DNA from: Marinobacter similis
Lineage (GTDB): Bacteria > Pseudomonadota > Gammaproteobacteria > Pseudomonadales > Oleiphilaceae
Reading direction: 5' to 3'
Assembly (NCBI RefSeq): GCF_000830985.1
Contig: NZ_CP007151.1
Location: 62,001 to 126,000, forward strand
DNA: 64,000 nucleotides
The notes beneath the pieces are model-generated. The model had not been told where the DNA came from and made no database searches. It was given only the letters and a program-made list of their open reading frames with translations. Shown here in pieces: positions 20,956-30,791 of this stretch (the stretch's first letter is position 1; every line of letters begins with the position of its first letter). The position numbers and the translations under genes are program-made.

Positions 20956-22032
20956 ATGGAACAGGTTGTTGTATTTTGTCGCCCGGGGTTTGAAACCGAG
21001 GCCGGTCGGGAGCTGACAGACAGGGCCGCAGAGTCTGGCATCTTTGGTTTCTTTGAGCCGCAGAAAGACTCCGGACTGGTCTGGTTCTCCCTCGGTGGGC
21101 CGGAGACCGCGGACGACCTGCTGTCGCGGCTAGAGCTGTCGACGATGGTCTTCGTTCGAGACTGGTTCGTGGTGCTGGCGCGGATTCCGCTGCCAGAACA
21201 TGATCGAGTAGGGGCGGTGATCAATGGCCTGAGAAGCCTTGAGCGGGGTTATCCGGGATGCGCGCGACTGGAAGTGAGGTTGCCGGAAACCAATGCCGAC
21301 GGTGATCTTGGTAAATTCGCCCGCAAATGGGTGTCACCCCTGTCCCGGGGGATGCGTGGAGCGGGACTTCTGAAGGCGGATCAGAAGGCGCCGGCGCCAG
21401 CCCGTTTTGAAGTGCTGTTGTCAGAGTTCGCGGAGGCGGTCGTCGGGTTCAGCCTCGAAGAAAACCGTGCCCGTTTCGTCAGTGGAATTCCCCGACTGCG
21501 CCTGCCTGCTTCTGCACCGAGCCGATCCGCGCTGAAGCTTGAGGAAGCCTGGAAGGTATTCTTGCCGGCTGACCAGGAACTGGATTACCTGGGCGGCGGC
21601 AAGAAGGCCGCAGACCTTGGCGCGGCCCCGGGTGGCTGGACCTGGCAGCTGGTGCGCCAGGGCATGTTCGTCACCGCAGTCGATAACGGGCCAATGAATG
21701 ACGAGCTGATGGCATCCGGTCAGGTTGAGCATGTTGAAGCGGATGGTTACAGCTGGCGTCCCAAGCGGGGCATTGACTGGATGGTATGCGATATCGTCGA
21801 TCAGCCGAGGAAAACCGCGAACCTGGCGGTCGATTGGCTGGCCGGAGGGCATTGCCGTTACACGGTGTTCAATTTGAAATTACCGATGAAAAAGCGCTAT
21901 GACGAGTGGCTGATTTGCCGTGATATTATTCATCAGGGGCTTAAAGAGGCGGGCCTCGGCTTCCGATTACGTGCGCGCCACCTCTACCACGACCGCGAAG
22001 AAATCACCTGCTTTATCGAGCGGACCGGCTAG
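20956..22032 (+). CDS. rlmM: 23S rRNA 2'-O-ribose methyltransferase RlmM (C2498)
   Basis: About 358 residues. The N-terminal THUMP-like part begins MEQVVVFCRPGFETEAGREL; the C-terminal Rossmann methyltransferase has the SAM loop ADLGAAPGGWTWQL. Catalytic Lys-Asp-Lys-Glu residues are compatible with DWMVCDIVDQP, YTVFNLKLPMKKR and REEITCFIERTG. It methylates the ribose of C2498 of 23S rRNA. The ATG at 20956 matches the family start. Confidence 0.93.
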   Translation: MEQVVVFCRPGFETEAGRELTDRAAESGIFGFFEPQKDSGLVWFSLGGPETADDLLSRLELSTMVFVRDWFVVLARIPLPEHDRVGAVINGLRSLERGYPGCARLEVRLPETNADGDLGKFARKWVSPLSRGMRGAGLLKADQKAPAPARFEVLLSEFAEAVVGFSLEENRARFVSGIPRLRLPASAPSRSALKLEEAWKVFLPADQELDYLGGGKKAADLGAAPGGWTWQLVRQGMFVTAVDNGPMNDELMASGQVEHVEADGYSWRPKRGIDWMVCDIVDQPRKTANLAVDWLAGGHCRYTVFNLKLPMKKRYDEWLICRDIIHQGLKEAGLGFRLRARHLYHDREEITCFIERTG

Positions 22033-22046
22033 GCGGTGTTGCGGTA

Positions 22047-22337
22047 CTAGACCGCACTCTGTTCCAGCACCGTGATGATTTCCTCGCGATCCATCATGGG
22101 TACCAGTTCTGACATTAGCTGCCGACGTTCCTCGGAGTGGAACCAGCGATCCCAATCGGCTTCGGAGCGCCAGTTCGCCATGGTGATGCGATGATTGGGG
22201 TCGTGACGGTCAGACAGGGTCTCGCCGGAGATAAATCCCGGCTCACTAACCGCCTGCTGGAGAACCTTGCGGGCCCGCTGTTCGTAAGCATCCTCCAGGG
22301 TCTCGGCGATATGGCGTTCAATCAATACTCGGATCAT
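22047..22337 (-). CDS. Antibiotic biosynthesis monooxygenase (ABM) domain protein
   Basis: 96 residues, a single ferredoxin-like ABM domain: MIRVLIERHIAETLEDAYEQ, then QQAVSEPGFISGETL and ITMANWRSEADWDRWFHSEE. Such small dimeric proteins act on quinones, heme or unknown substrates, so the name gives no true function. A good GAGGTGA site precedes the start. It is convergent with rlmM. Confidence 0.8.
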   Translation of the reverse strand: MIRVLIERHIAETLEDAYEQRARKVLQQAVSEPGFISGETLSDRHDPNHRITMANWRSEADWDRWFHSEERRQLMSELVPMMDREEIITVLEQSAV

Positions 22338-22422
22338 GACTCACCTCTATTGTTTTAGTTTCTATAAACAATAATTTAGCAGGTTTCCCTGAAAAATCAG
22401 GTAAGGCATAGGAGACGTTTTT

Positions 22423-22665
22423 TTGACAGTACCAGAGTTCGATGCAGAGCTGGATGCGCGTGGGCTGTTCTGCCCGGAGCCGGTTATGATGCTGCACAAC
22501 CGCATCAACGATGTGGAGCCCGGGCACTTGCTTCGCGTGGTCGCGACGGACCCGTCAACCACCCGGGATATTCCTCGATTCTGTCAGTTTCTCGGCCACG
22601 AGTTGGTCAAAGAGGAAGAGCAGGGCGGAGAGTTTGTGTTTCTGATCCGGCGCGGTGAGGCCTGA
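22423..22665 (+). CDS. tusA: Sulfur carrier protein TusA
   Basis: 80 residues with the TusA motif [19 protein letters not shown]; the Cys carries persulfide sulfur. TusA passes sulfur from IscS through TusBCD/TusE to MnmA (present in this window at 40376) for tRNA 2-thiouridine. Translation starts at a TTG eight bases after AGGAG. Convergent with dsbD. Confidence 0.9.
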   Translation: MTVPEFDAELDARGLFCPEPVMMLHNRINDVEPGHLLRVVATDPSTTRDIPRFCQFLGHELVKEEEQGGEFVFLIRRGEA

Positions 22666-22670
22666 GCAAA

Positions 22671-24597
22671 TTACACCCCAGTGGCCAGGCCGCCCAGGTG
22701 GCGCATGAATTCCTCTCGATCCATTTCTCCCAGGATGCGCTGATTCGGCAATTCCTGTCCGTTGCGACTGTAGAACAGGATGGCCGGCGGCCCGAACAGC
22801 CCAAGCTCATTGAGCAGGGCCTGTTGCGCGGGTGTGTTGTCGGTCAGGTCAATCTGCAGCAGGGTGTAGGGTGATAACGCCTGCACGACCTGAGGGTCGC
22901 CGAAGACATTTCGCTCCATGACCTTGCAGGAGATGCACCAGTCGGCGTAGAAATCGAGCACCACCGGGCGGCTTTGGCTGTGTGCCTCGGAAAGCATGGC
23001 GCGGATTTCAGCAGGTGACTCCACGCGCTGGAACGGCGCGTGGCTGGCACCACTGCTCAGCCGCTGGAAGGTGCTGACATGCTCGAGTTAGCCGTAAAGG
23101 GCGTCAGGGGATTCAGTGGATCCTGGGCACCGCCCACGGCGCCAGCCAATAACGCCAGACCGTAGGCGAAGAGGACCAGGCCAAAGCCTTTCCGGGTTCG
23201 TTCCCAGCCGGCTTTGGCAGCATCGAAAGCGCCAAGCTGAACACCGGTGATGGCCACCAGCAGTCCCCACAACGTCAGTGCCAGCCAGGCCGGCACCAGA
23301 CGCTCGACCAGCCAGATGGCGACAGCCAGCAACATCACTCCGTAAAAGTGCTTCACCGTTGTCATCCAGTGTCCGGTGCTGGGAAGCAGCTTGCGGCCGC
23401 CAACGGCAACCAGGATGAGCGGAACACCCATGCCGAGGCCGAGTGCGAACAGGGCGGCACCGCCAACCACGGCGTCTTGGGTGGTTGAGATATACAGCAG
23501 GCTTCCGGCCAGTGGTGCGGATACGCAGGGTGAGACGATCAGTGCCGAGAGCGCGCCAATACCGAAGATACTGATCATCCGGCCACCGGTCAGGCGATGG
23601 CTGGCGTTGTCCAGCGGCTCGCGAATAGCCCGCGGTAACTGTATTTCAAACAGATCAAACATCGACAGTGCGAATAGGACAAACAGGGCAGCGAACCCGC
23701 CTAGCACCCAGGGCGATTGCAATTGCGCCTGCAGATTGAAGCTGGCCCCAAGCAGGCCAGTCAGGACGCCTGCGGCGGCATAGGTCAGTGCCATGCCCAG
23801 TACGTAGCTACTGGACAGCATTAGCGCCTGGCCTGAGCTGCGGGTGTTTCGGCCCGACACCAGGGTGGAAATGATTGGCACCATGGGCAGCACACAGGGG
23901 GTGAAAGTCAGCCCGAGCCCGAGCAGAAAGAAAACGCCGGCGATGACCAACGTCGACTGCTGCGACAGAAAACCTGCCAGGCCTGTGGCCGTGGTGGTGT
24001 TTATATCGGCCGTCGCAGGAGTGTTGGCGCCAGTATTGATACCGCTGGACGCATTATCAGAGGGTGTGGCAACGGCAGTGCTCGCGCTGGTATCACTGCC
24101 CGGAAAGTACAGGACATCGCGAGTTTGCGGCGGATAACACAGGCCGGCCTCGGCGCAGCCTTGGTAGGTTACTTTCAGTTCGGCTTCCCGGACGCCCTCG
24201 GGCAGGGTGACCGGAATGCGCACCTCGACTGGGTCATAGAAAACGGTCACTTCGCCAAAAAACTCGTCGTGGGTAGTTTTCCCGGCGAGTGAAAACTGCG
24301 GTTCACCGGTTTTGACGCCCTCGGTGACCGGGGTGACACTCAGTCGACCTTTATACAGATAGTGACCCGGGGTGACGTCCCAGGCCAGAATCACCGCGCC
24401 GTTATCGGTGCTGTGACGGAATGGCAGCGCTTCATCGACTGGCAGGAAACCACTGTTACTGCCACCGAACAGGGAGTTGCCGCCTGAGCCGAGAGCGAAG
24501 GCCGGGCTGGTAACCGTGAGAAGGCACAGAGAGCCAGTATCAGGGTAAGGGCGAGGCCCTGTCGGCCGGTGGAGGGCACTGCGGCAGGTGCTGTCAT
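22671..24597 (-). CDS. dsbD: Thiol:disulfide interchange protein DsbD (two frameshifts)
   Basis: Restored product about 642 residues with the standard three-part layout. A periplasmic N-terminal domain follows the signal peptide and includes TYQGCAEAGLCYPP. Eight membrane helices contain the LTFTPCVLPMVPI and SPCVSAPLAG cysteines. The C-terminal thioredoxin domain has YADWCISCKVME. One base is lost near 24520 (CC read as C, coding strand), in the signal peptide, and one near 23084 (GG read as G), before the thioredoxin domain. The protein moves electrons from thioredoxin to periplasmic partners such as DsbC and cytochrome c maturation, useful beside cbb3 oxidase. Confidence 0.93.
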
Positions 24598-24703
24598 AGT
24601 AAATGTTGGTTCCTGGTTTCGCTCTAAATGTTAGTTGTTTGCGTTGAAGTCGAGTCGGTTCGACATTCTGTTCCACGTTCGATGCCAGTGGACAGAAACG
24701 GGT

Positions 24704-24737
24704 TCTCAAAGTTCCTCGCTTTCCGTCTCAAAGTTCC
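24704..24737. repeat. Pair of 12-bp direct repeats between dsbD and epmC
   Basis: TCTCAAAGTTCC occurs at 24704-24715 and again at 24726-24737, 22 bp apart (about two helical turns). The pair lies in the 181-bp divergent intergenic region, where a dimeric regulator could bind the same DNA face. No regulator is assigned. Confidence 0.4.
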
Positions 24738-24778
24738 CTCTGGTATTGAACGCTGTAAAGTCGCACAATAGCGAGCCA

Positions 24779-25369
24779 ATGAATCACAGTCCAAATGAGC
24801 TTATCATGCTGTTCAATGACCTGTTCCGGGAAAGTCACCGGACGATTCTGGTCAGGGGCGGCGATGAACCCGAGTACAGACCCGCCGACGGCGACAATGG
24901 CCTGGCGCAGATTGTTTTCGCACATGGCTATTATGCCAGTGCTCTGCACGAAATCAGTCATTGGTGTATCGCAGGTGAGTATCGGCGCACACTTCACGAC
25001 TATGGTTATTGGTACTGTCCGGACGGCCGCACACCCGAACAACAACGCGCGTTCGAACAGGTTGAGATTAAGCCTCAGGCGCTGGAATGGTTATTTTCGA
25101 TAGCGGCGGGTACGCGGTTTCACATCAGTGTGGATAACTTGTCTGGTGATGGCGCAGCCAATGAGCAGGCGTTCAGGCTGGGTGTAAGAGTCCAGGCAAG
25201 CCATTACCTGACACACGGTCTGCCCCACCGCGCTGGCTTATTGTTGGACGCACTGAAAACCTTTTACGGAACTACCGACACGCATGCCACTAACTGGCAT
25301 CGGGATGCCGAGCGCATTGCACCGTCAACGTCCGCTAAGAACTCCTCAAGGAAAACTGAGACTGTATGA
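24779..25369 (+). CDS. epmC: Elongation factor P hydroxylase EpmC
   Basis: About 196 residues, YfcM/EpmC family. The metal-binding signature ALHEISHWCIAGEYRR is visible, with FAHGYYASAL before it and LHDYGYWYCPDGRTPEQQ after. EpmC hydroxylates the modified lysine of EF-P, the last step after EpmA and EpmB, which are not in this window. ATG 24779 (MNHSPNELIMLFNDLF) is chosen over upstream starts because it matches the family N-terminus. The stop overlaps the rhlB start (ATGA), so the two are co-translated. Confidence 0.9.
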   Translation: MNHSPNELIMLFNDLFRESHRTILVRGGDEPEYRPADGDNGLAQIVFAHGYYASALHEISHWCIAGEYRRTLHDYGYWYCPDGRTPEQQRAFEQVEIKPQALEWLFSIAAGTRFHISVDNLSGDGAANEQAFRLGVRVQASHYLTHGLPHRAGLLLDALKTFYGTTDTHATNWHRDAERIAPSTSAKNSSRKTETV

Positions 25370-26646
25370 CATCTGAACCCAAGCACACTGGCGACCTCCG
25401 GTTCCAGGACCTCAATCTGGACCAGAAGCTTCAGGACGCCATCTCGGCGATTGGCTTTGAATACTGCACACCGATCCAGGCTGAAACCCTGCCATGGACC
25501 CTGGCCTGCGAAGATCTGATCGGCCAGGCCCAGACTGGCACCGGCAAGACCGCAGCCTTTCTGATTACCGCTATCCAGGCGCTGTTGGAAACCCCGATTC
25601 CGAAAACCGACCGTTTCGCTTCCGAGCCCCGGGTACTGGCGCTGGCGCCCACCCGCGAACTGGCCATGCAGATTGCCAAGGATGCCGAACAGTTGTGCGA
25701 GCACACCGGCCACAATGTGGTCACGGTTGTCGGTGGTATGAACTACGACAAGCAGCGGGATCAGTTGCAGAACGAAGTAGTGGATATCCTGGTGGCGACA
25801 CCGGGCCGTCTGATCGATTTCCTCGGCTCCCAGGACGTGTTCCTGGACCAGCTCGATATTTTGATCCTGGACGAAGCTGACCGCATGCTGGACATGGGTT
25901 TCATCCCGGACGTCAAGCGGATCATCCGCAAGTGCACGGCCAAGGAAAACCGGCAGACCCTGCTGTTCAGCGCAACCTTTAACCAGGACGTGTTGAATCT
26001 TGCCTCCATGTGGACCCAGAACGCTGAGTTTGTGGAAATTGAGCCCGAGCAGAAAACTGCCGAGCGTGTTGAGCAATCGGTTTACCTGGTGGGTGAGGAT
26101 GAGAAGCTGCCGGTGCTGGTGAATTACCTCAAGCGCCCGGAAGTGGAAAAGGCCATTGTCTTTGCCAACCGACGGGATCAGTGTCGGGACTTGGAAGAAG
26201 ACCTGCGTAACCAGGGCGTTAAAGTATCGTTGATGTCAGGTGAAATCGCCCAAAACAAGCGATTGAAGACCCTGGACCAGTTCAAAAAGGGCAGTATTCA
26301 GGTCCTGGTGGCCACCGATGTGGCCGGTCGTGGTATCCACGTCAACGGTGTGACTCACGTTTTCAACTACAATCTTCCCGATAATGCTGAAGATTATGTG
26401 CATCGCATTGGCCGTACCGGGCGTGCGGGTAAGCACGGGGTGTCGGTCAGTTTTGCAGGGGAGGACGATTCCTTTGCCCTGCCGGCGATCGAAACCTATA
26501 TCAGCCAGAAACTGAATACCACAGTGCCGGATGAGGTATTGATGACGCCCATGGAGAACCCGCCCATTACCCGGAAGCGGGGTCGGCGTCCCCAGAGCGG
26601 TCGGGGTGGTCCCGGTGGAAGAAATCAGCGCCAGCGAAGGAACTGA
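25366..26646 (+). CDS. rhlB: DEAD-box ATP-dependent RNA helicase RhlB
   Basis: 426 residues with both RecA-like lobes. Motifs in order: Q motif (FEYCTPIQAETLP), Walker A AQTGTGKT, PTRELA, TPGRL, DEAD in LILDEADRML, SAT, and in lobe 2 VFANRR, ATDVAGRGIH and HRIGRTGRAG. The arginine-rich tail (ITRKRGRRPQSGRGGPGG) suits RNA binding. The short C-terminus and overall match favour RhlB, the degradosome-associated helicase, over larger DEAD proteins. Confidence 0.87.
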   Translation: MTSEPKHTGDLRFQDLNLDQKLQDAISAIGFEYCTPIQAETLPWTLACEDLIGQAQTGTGKTAAFLITAIQALLETPIPKTDRFASEPRVLALAPTRELAMQIAKDAEQLCEHTGHNVVTVVGGMNYDKQRDQLQNEVVDILVATPGRLIDFLGSQDVFLDQLDILILDEADRMLDMGFIPDVKRIIRKCTAKENRQTLLFSATFNQDVLNLASMWTQNAEFVEIEPEQKTAERVEQSVYLVGEDEKLPVLVNYLKRPEVEKAIVFANRRDQCRDLEEDLRNQGVKVSLMSGEIAQNKRLKTLDQFKKGSIQVLVATDVAGRGIHVNGVTHVFNYNLPDNAEDYVHRIGRTGRAGKHGVSVSFAGEDDSFALPAIETYISQKLNTTVPDEVLMTPMENPPITRKRGRRPQSGRGGPGGRNQRQRRN

Positions 26647-26663
26647 CAGGACTGGACGACAAC

Positions 26664-27818
26664 ATGTTGATCGTAGCTGACGAAAACATCCCATTATTGG
26701 ATTCCTTCTTCGGAGAAATCGGCGAAATTCGCCGGGTGTCTGGCCGCACCATGACGGCCAGCGATGTCCGTGATGCGGAGGTGCTGCTGGTCCGTTCGGT
26801 AACTCGCGTTGGGCCGGAGCTGCTGGAAGGCAGTAAGGTCCGCTTTGTAGGTACGGCGACCATTGGCACTGATCATGTCGACGAGGAGTGGCTGGCGCGC
26901 AACGGCATTCGTTTTTCTGCCGCGCCCGGTTGCAATGCCAACAGCGTAGCGGAGTACGTTCTGTCCGTGCTGTCGGTGCACGCCGAGCGGCGCGGACTGG
27001 CGGACTGGACCCGGCTAAGTGTTGGCATTGTCGGCGTCGGAAATGTTGGCAGCGAGCTTTCCCGCAAACTCGATCGACTTGGCTTCGATGTGCGCCTGTG
27101 CGATCCGCCTCGGGCCGAGCTTGAGGATGAAGCCGATACCTCGTTCGTATCCCTCGAAGAAGCTATGACCTGCGATGTTGTGACGTTGCATACCCCTCTG
27201 ACCCGGAATCAGCCTCATGCCACTTATCACATGGTGGGTGCCGCTGAGCTGGAAGGTCTGTCGGCCGATCAGTTGCTGATCAATGCTGGACGGGGCGAGG
27301 TAATCGATACCCAGGCCTTGAAGGCCCGCTTGTCTCAGACCAGCGCACCAGTGGTGGCGCTTGATGTCTGGGAAAGCGAGCCCGCGATAGATCCGGAGTT
27401 GGTCCAGCAGGTCTGGCTGGCGACTCCGCACATTGCTGGATATAGTCTGGAAGGTAAGGTGCAGGGCACCGAAATGATCTATCGGGCCCTGAGCCGTTAC
27501 CTGGGGTTTCCGGTGCGCAAGCAGGCGGGGCAGTTTTTGCCCGAGCCGGCATTGAGCAAGGTGTCTTTTACCAGTGCGGCTGACGAAGACGACGCGATTA
27601 AAATTGCGTTGCGGGCGTGTTACGACCCGCGCCGGGATGATGCTCGGTTGCGGATAGCGATGCGGGGATCAGACCAGGAGCGGGCTGCTGCGTTCGATCA
27701 GTTGCGCAGGGATTATCCGGTGCGCCGGGAGTGTTCCAGCTTGAAAGTCCAGTTGAAGGGTACCAGCAAATCGCTGCAAGATAGCTTTCGGGCCATCGGT
27801 TTCAAACTGAAAATCTGA
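26664..27818 (+). CDS. pdxB: Erythronate-4-phosphate dehydrogenase PdxB
   Basis: 384 residues, D-2-hydroxyacid dehydrogenase fold with NAD loop VGVGNVGSEL. The catalytic Arg is in INAGRGEVID, the Glu in DVWESEPAI and the His in TPHIAGYS. The C-terminal dimerisation domain (SLKVQLKGTSKSLQDSFRAIGFKL) is specific to PdxB. It catalyses the second step of the DXP-dependent vitamin B6 pathway. It follows rhlB by 17 bp. Confidence 0.95.
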   Translation: MLIVADENIPLLDSFFGEIGEIRRVSGRTMTASDVRDAEVLLVRSVTRVGPELLEGSKVRFVGTATIGTDHVDEEWLARNGIRFSAAPGCNANSVAEYVLSVLSVHAERRGLADWTRLSVGIVGVGNVGSELSRKLDRLGFDVRLCDPPRAELEDEADTSFVSLEEAMTCDVVTLHTPLTRNQPHATYHMVGAAELEGLSADQLLINAGRGEVIDTQALKARLSQTSAPVVALDVWESEPAIDPELVQQVWLATPHIAGYSLEGKVQGTEMIYRALSRYLGFPVRKQAGQFLPEPALSKVSFTSAADEDDAIKIALRACYDPRRDDARLRIAMRGSDQERAAAFDQLRRDYPVRRECSSLKVQLKGTSKSLQDSFRAIGFKLKI

Positions 27819-27831
27819 TTGATCGACCAAT

Positions 27832-27864
27832 AAAAAAAGCCGGGGCAAATGCCCCGGCTTTTTT
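27832..27864. terminator. Bidirectional intrinsic terminator between pdxB and htpX
   Basis: GCCGGGGC, an AAAT loop and GCCCCGGC form an 8-bp stem at 27839-27858, flanked by a run of seven A before and six T after. It serves both convergent genes. Confidence 0.92.
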
Positions 27865-27866
27865 GT

Positions 27867-28748
27867 TTAGAGCCCCGCCTGCTTGAGGGCCTGAATCCGG
27901 TCCTCCAGCGGTGGATGGGTCATGAACAGGGCGCTCAGTCCGCCCCTGGCGCCCCGGTTAATACCGAAGGCCTGCAGCGTATCCGGCATTTGATCCGGCA
28001 TTTCGCTTTCCTGTTTCAGTCTGGCCAACGCGCTGATCATGGCCGATCGCCCGGCCAGCTGTGCGCCAGCAATGTCTGCCCGGAACTCTCGCCGCCGGGA
28101 GAACCAGAACACAATGGTGCTGGCCAGAATGCCCAGGACGATTTCGGCGGCAATGCTGACCACGAAGAAGCCGATGCCGTGACCACTCTCGTTCTTGAAG
28201 ATGACCCGGTCGACGAACGAGCCGATTACCCGGGAGGCGAAGATCACGAAGGTATTCACCACCCCCTGGATCAGTGCGAGGGTAACCATGTCGCCGTTGG
28301 CCACGTGGCCAATTTCATGCCCCAGAACTGCGCGGATTTCGTCTTTGTTAAATCGGTGCAGAAGCCCTTCACTGACTGCAACCAGCGCATCGTTCTTGTT
28401 CCAGCCGGTGGCGAAGGCGTTCGACTGTGAGGCCGGGAAAATGGCGACATCCGGCATGCCGATGCCGGCATTCTTGGCCAGGTCAGCCACTGTCTCCATC
28501 AGCCAGCGCTCCGCCGGCGTGCGAGGAGATTCGATGATCTTGGCCTTGGTGCTCCATTTCGCCATGGGCTTTGAGATCAGCAGCGAAATGATGGCGCCGG
28601 CAAAGCCGAAGACTGCAGCAAACGCCAGCAGCGGTCCGTATTGAATGCCGTGCTGCGAAAGGTAGCTGTCGACGCCAAGCAGTCTTAGCGTAAAACTCGC
28701 GACCAGGATGACCGCAAGGTTGGTGGCCAGAAACAACAGAATCCGCAT
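27867..28748 (-). CDS. htpX: Membrane zinc metalloprotease HtpX
   Basis: 293 residues, M48B family. Four membrane segments, two at the N-terminus ([19 protein letters not shown]) and two after the catalytic site ([24 protein letters not shown]). The zinc motif HEIGH lies in [14 protein letters not shown], with the third ligand Glu in [15 protein letters not shown]. It degrades damaged inner-membrane proteins together with FtsH. Confidence 0.95.
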   Translation of the reverse strand: MRILLFLATNLAVILVASFTLRLLGVDSYLSQHGIQYGPLLAFAAVFGFAGAIISLLISKPMAKWSTKAKIIESPRTPAERWLMETVADLAKNAGIGMPDVAIFPASQSNAFATGWNKNDALVAVSEGLLHRFNKDEIRAVLGHEIGHVANGDMVTLALIQGVVNTFVIFASRVIGSFVDRVIFKNESGHGIGFFVVSIAAEIVLGILASTIVFWFSRRREFRADIAGAQLAGRSAMISALARLKQESEMPDQMPDTLQAFGINRGARGGLSALFMTHPPLEDRIQALKQAGL

Positions 28749-28843
28749 TTTAATTCCCTGAATTATCTATCGAACACTTAGAAGCCGTGCTTAAGACCGG
28801 AATATAGGGTCGCAGTTCACGGCTTCAATGCCTGCCGCTGAAT

Positions 28844-29311
28844 TTACCTGTTGCGATCAGCAAAAAAAGTGGCTTGAACGATCTGACTGATGCGCCCGGA
28901 ATGGCCGGATTTAAGTGCTCTGCGAATCAGATGGATGTAGGTCGACAGGTCCTGCTGGACCGACGGTGGCAGCTGTCCCTCGCTCGGTTGAGATGACGGC
29001 GTGACCAACTGGTTCAGCGGCGCCGGGGCGGGAGCACTGAGCCGAACAAACGCGGCATGAGTGAGCACCGCCTGGTCCAAAGCCTCTTGCCGGATGGTAT
29101 CGACGTAGCGCAACAAACCTTCTTCCTGGAGCCAGAGCAGCGCACCAAAGCAGGCCATGTGGCGTTTGCTGTGCAGTCCAAACTCGTCCGGCTCATCCGG
29201 GCCGGCAATGTCCTCGACGAACAGATTGACCCGGCGAGGAAAGACGCCATAAAGCTGGACCAGCGCAATGGCGACGTCCTTGTAGAATTCCTCAACGTGA
29301 ATGTCAGCCAT
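28844..29311 (-). CDS. Hypothetical protein, cytoplasmic, 155 residues
   Basis: No family recognised. The protein is mostly helical in the first half (VEEFYKDVAIALVQLYGVFP, then VNLFVEDIAGPDEPDEFGLH), followed by a Pro/Ala/Ser-rich linker (SAPAPAPLNQLVTPSSQP) and a helical C-terminus (YIHLIRRALKSGHSGRISQI). No signal or membrane segment. It lies between alaA and htpX on the same strand, 9 bp after alaA, suggesting cotranscription with alaA. Codon use and an unbroken frame support a real gene. Confidence 0.7.
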   Translation of the reverse strand: MADIHVEEFYKDVAIALVQLYGVFPRRVNLFVEDIAGPDEPDEFGLHSKRHMACFGALLWLQEEGLLRYVDTIRQEALDQAVLTHAAFVRLSAPAPAPLNQLVTPSSQPSEGQLPPSVQQDLSTYIHLIRRALKSGHSGRISQIVQATFFADRNR

Positions 29312-29319
29312 GAAAAACC

Positions 29320-30534
29320 TTATTGCTGATAGTTACCGAGGAAGCGACCCAGGCGCAACATGGCGTCATCCAGGGCGTCTTCGCGGGGCAGGAATACAAC
29401 CCGCAGGTGCTGCTTGTCGTCAATGTTGAACGCCGAACCTTGAACCAGCAGGATCTTTTCCTGCAACAGCAGGTCCAGCACCAGCTTCTCGTCGTTTACG
29501 ATCGGGAAATGCTTGGGGTCCAGTTTCGGGAACAGGTAAAGAGCGCCCTGTGGTTTCACACAGCTCACGCCGGGGATGTCATTGAGCATTCGCCATGCTG
29601 TCTCCCGTTGCTCGTAGAGCCGTCCTCCCGGAGCCACCAGATCGTTGATCGACTGATAGCCACCCAAGGCTGTCTGGATGGCCAGTTGCGCCGGCACGTT
29701 GGCGCATAGCCGCATGTTGGAGAGCATCTCGATGCCTTCGATCAGGTCGGTGGCCCGGTGCTTGGCGCCACTGATGATCATCCAGCCCGAACGATAGCCC
29801 GCGGCCCGGTAGTTTTTCGACAAGCCGTTGTAGGTGAAAAACAGCACGTCATCGGCCAGTGCGGCGGTGGACACGTGCACCGTGCCGTCGTAGAGGATTT
29901 TGTCGTAGATCTCGTCCGACAGCACGATCAGGTTGTGCTGGCGAGCCAGCTCGATCACCTGCTCCAGCAGTTCCCGGGTGTAAACGGCCCCGGTGGGATT
30001 GTTCGGGTTGATCAGGACAATGGCGCGGGTCCGGCGAGTAATCTTTTTCCGGATGTCGTCGATGTCTGGAAACCAGTTCTGCTGCTCATCGCAACGGTAG
30101 TGCACGGGTTTGCCGCTCGACAGGGTGACAGCGGCCGTCCAGAGTGGGTAGTCTGGAGCAGGAATGAGCACCTCATCGCCGGTGTTCAGCATCGCCTGCA
30201 TCGACATCACGATAAGCTCGCTGACGCCGTTGCCCAGGAAGATATCATCGATGTCGACCTTGTCGATGCCGCGCTGCTGGCAGTAGTGCATGACTGCTTT
30301 GCGCGCCGAGAACAGGCCCTTGGATTCCACGTAACCCTGGGCCTGATGCATGTTGTAGATCACGTCCTGCTGGATTTCCTCGGGAACGTCCAGCTCAAAT
30401 GCGGCCGGGTTTCCGATGTTCAATTTGAGAACCCGGTGGCCTTCCTCTTCCAGTCGACGTGCTTCCCGCAGAACTACGCCACGAATTTCATAGCACACGT
30501 TATCCAGCTTGGCGGATTTGTAGTAGTTCTGCAT
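29320..30534 (-). CDS. alaA: Alanine transaminase AlaA (class I/II PLP aminotransferase)
   Basis: 404 residues, fold-type I aminotransferase. The PLP-lysine motif reads NGLSKNYRAAGYRSGW, with the NPNNPTGAVY and LSDEIYDKILYDG motifs expected for AlaA/YfbQ, which makes alanine from pyruvate and glutamate. N-terminus MQNYYKSAKLDNVCYEIRG matches the family. Divergent from the peroxidase gene across 257 bp. Confidence 0.9.
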   Translation of the reverse strand: MQNYYKSAKLDNVCYEIRGVVLREARRLEEEGHRVLKLNIGNPAAFELDVPEEIQQDVIYNMHQAQGYVESKGLFSARKAVMHYCQQRGIDKVDIDDIFLGNGVSELIVMSMQAMLNTGDEVLIPAPDYPLWTAAVTLSSGKPVHYRCDEQQNWFPDIDDIRKKITRRTRAIVLINPNNPTGAVYTRELLEQVIELARQHNLIVLSDEIYDKILYDGTVHVSTAALADDVLFFTYNGLSKNYRAAGYRSGWMIISGAKHRATDLIEGIEMLSNMRLCANVPAQLAIQTALGGYQSINDLVAPGGRLYEQRETAWRMLNDIPGVSCVKPQGALYLFPKLDPKHFPIVNDEKLVLDLLLQEKILLVQGSAFNIDDKQHLRVVFLPREDALDDAMLRLGRFLGNYQQ

Positions 30535-30736
30535 AAGGCCCAGGTTTCCTTGGTCTGAATTCGTAAAAATAAAACAGTCAGTTAATGGCTCTTCATTCTA
30601 GCGGAGCGAGGGGCGGCGGCAACAGGGAAATTATGATGAATTGTGGCGGGTTAAGGCAGATTTAGCGGTTAAGCCTGAAGTTCTGTTTCAGGTTTGAGGC
30701 CGGACTCGAATCCATTCCTTGGCTTTTCAAGAAACA

Positions 30737-30764
30737 TTGTGCACAATTTAATTTCGAAAAATTA
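30737..30764. promoter_or_regulatory. Paired inverted repeats upstream of the peroxidase, candidate OhrR operator
   Basis: A perfect palindrome TTGTGCACAA (30737-30746) is followed by an inverted repeat TAATTT-CGAA-AAATTA (30749-30764). AT-rich inverted repeats of this kind are typical of MarR/OhrR targets, and the ohrR gene is the second gene of the adjacent operon. Autoregulation is therefore likely, though no experiment-based motif match is claimed. Confidence 0.4.
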
Positions 30765-30791
30765 GAATCAGTAATGGCGAAGGAGACTGTT

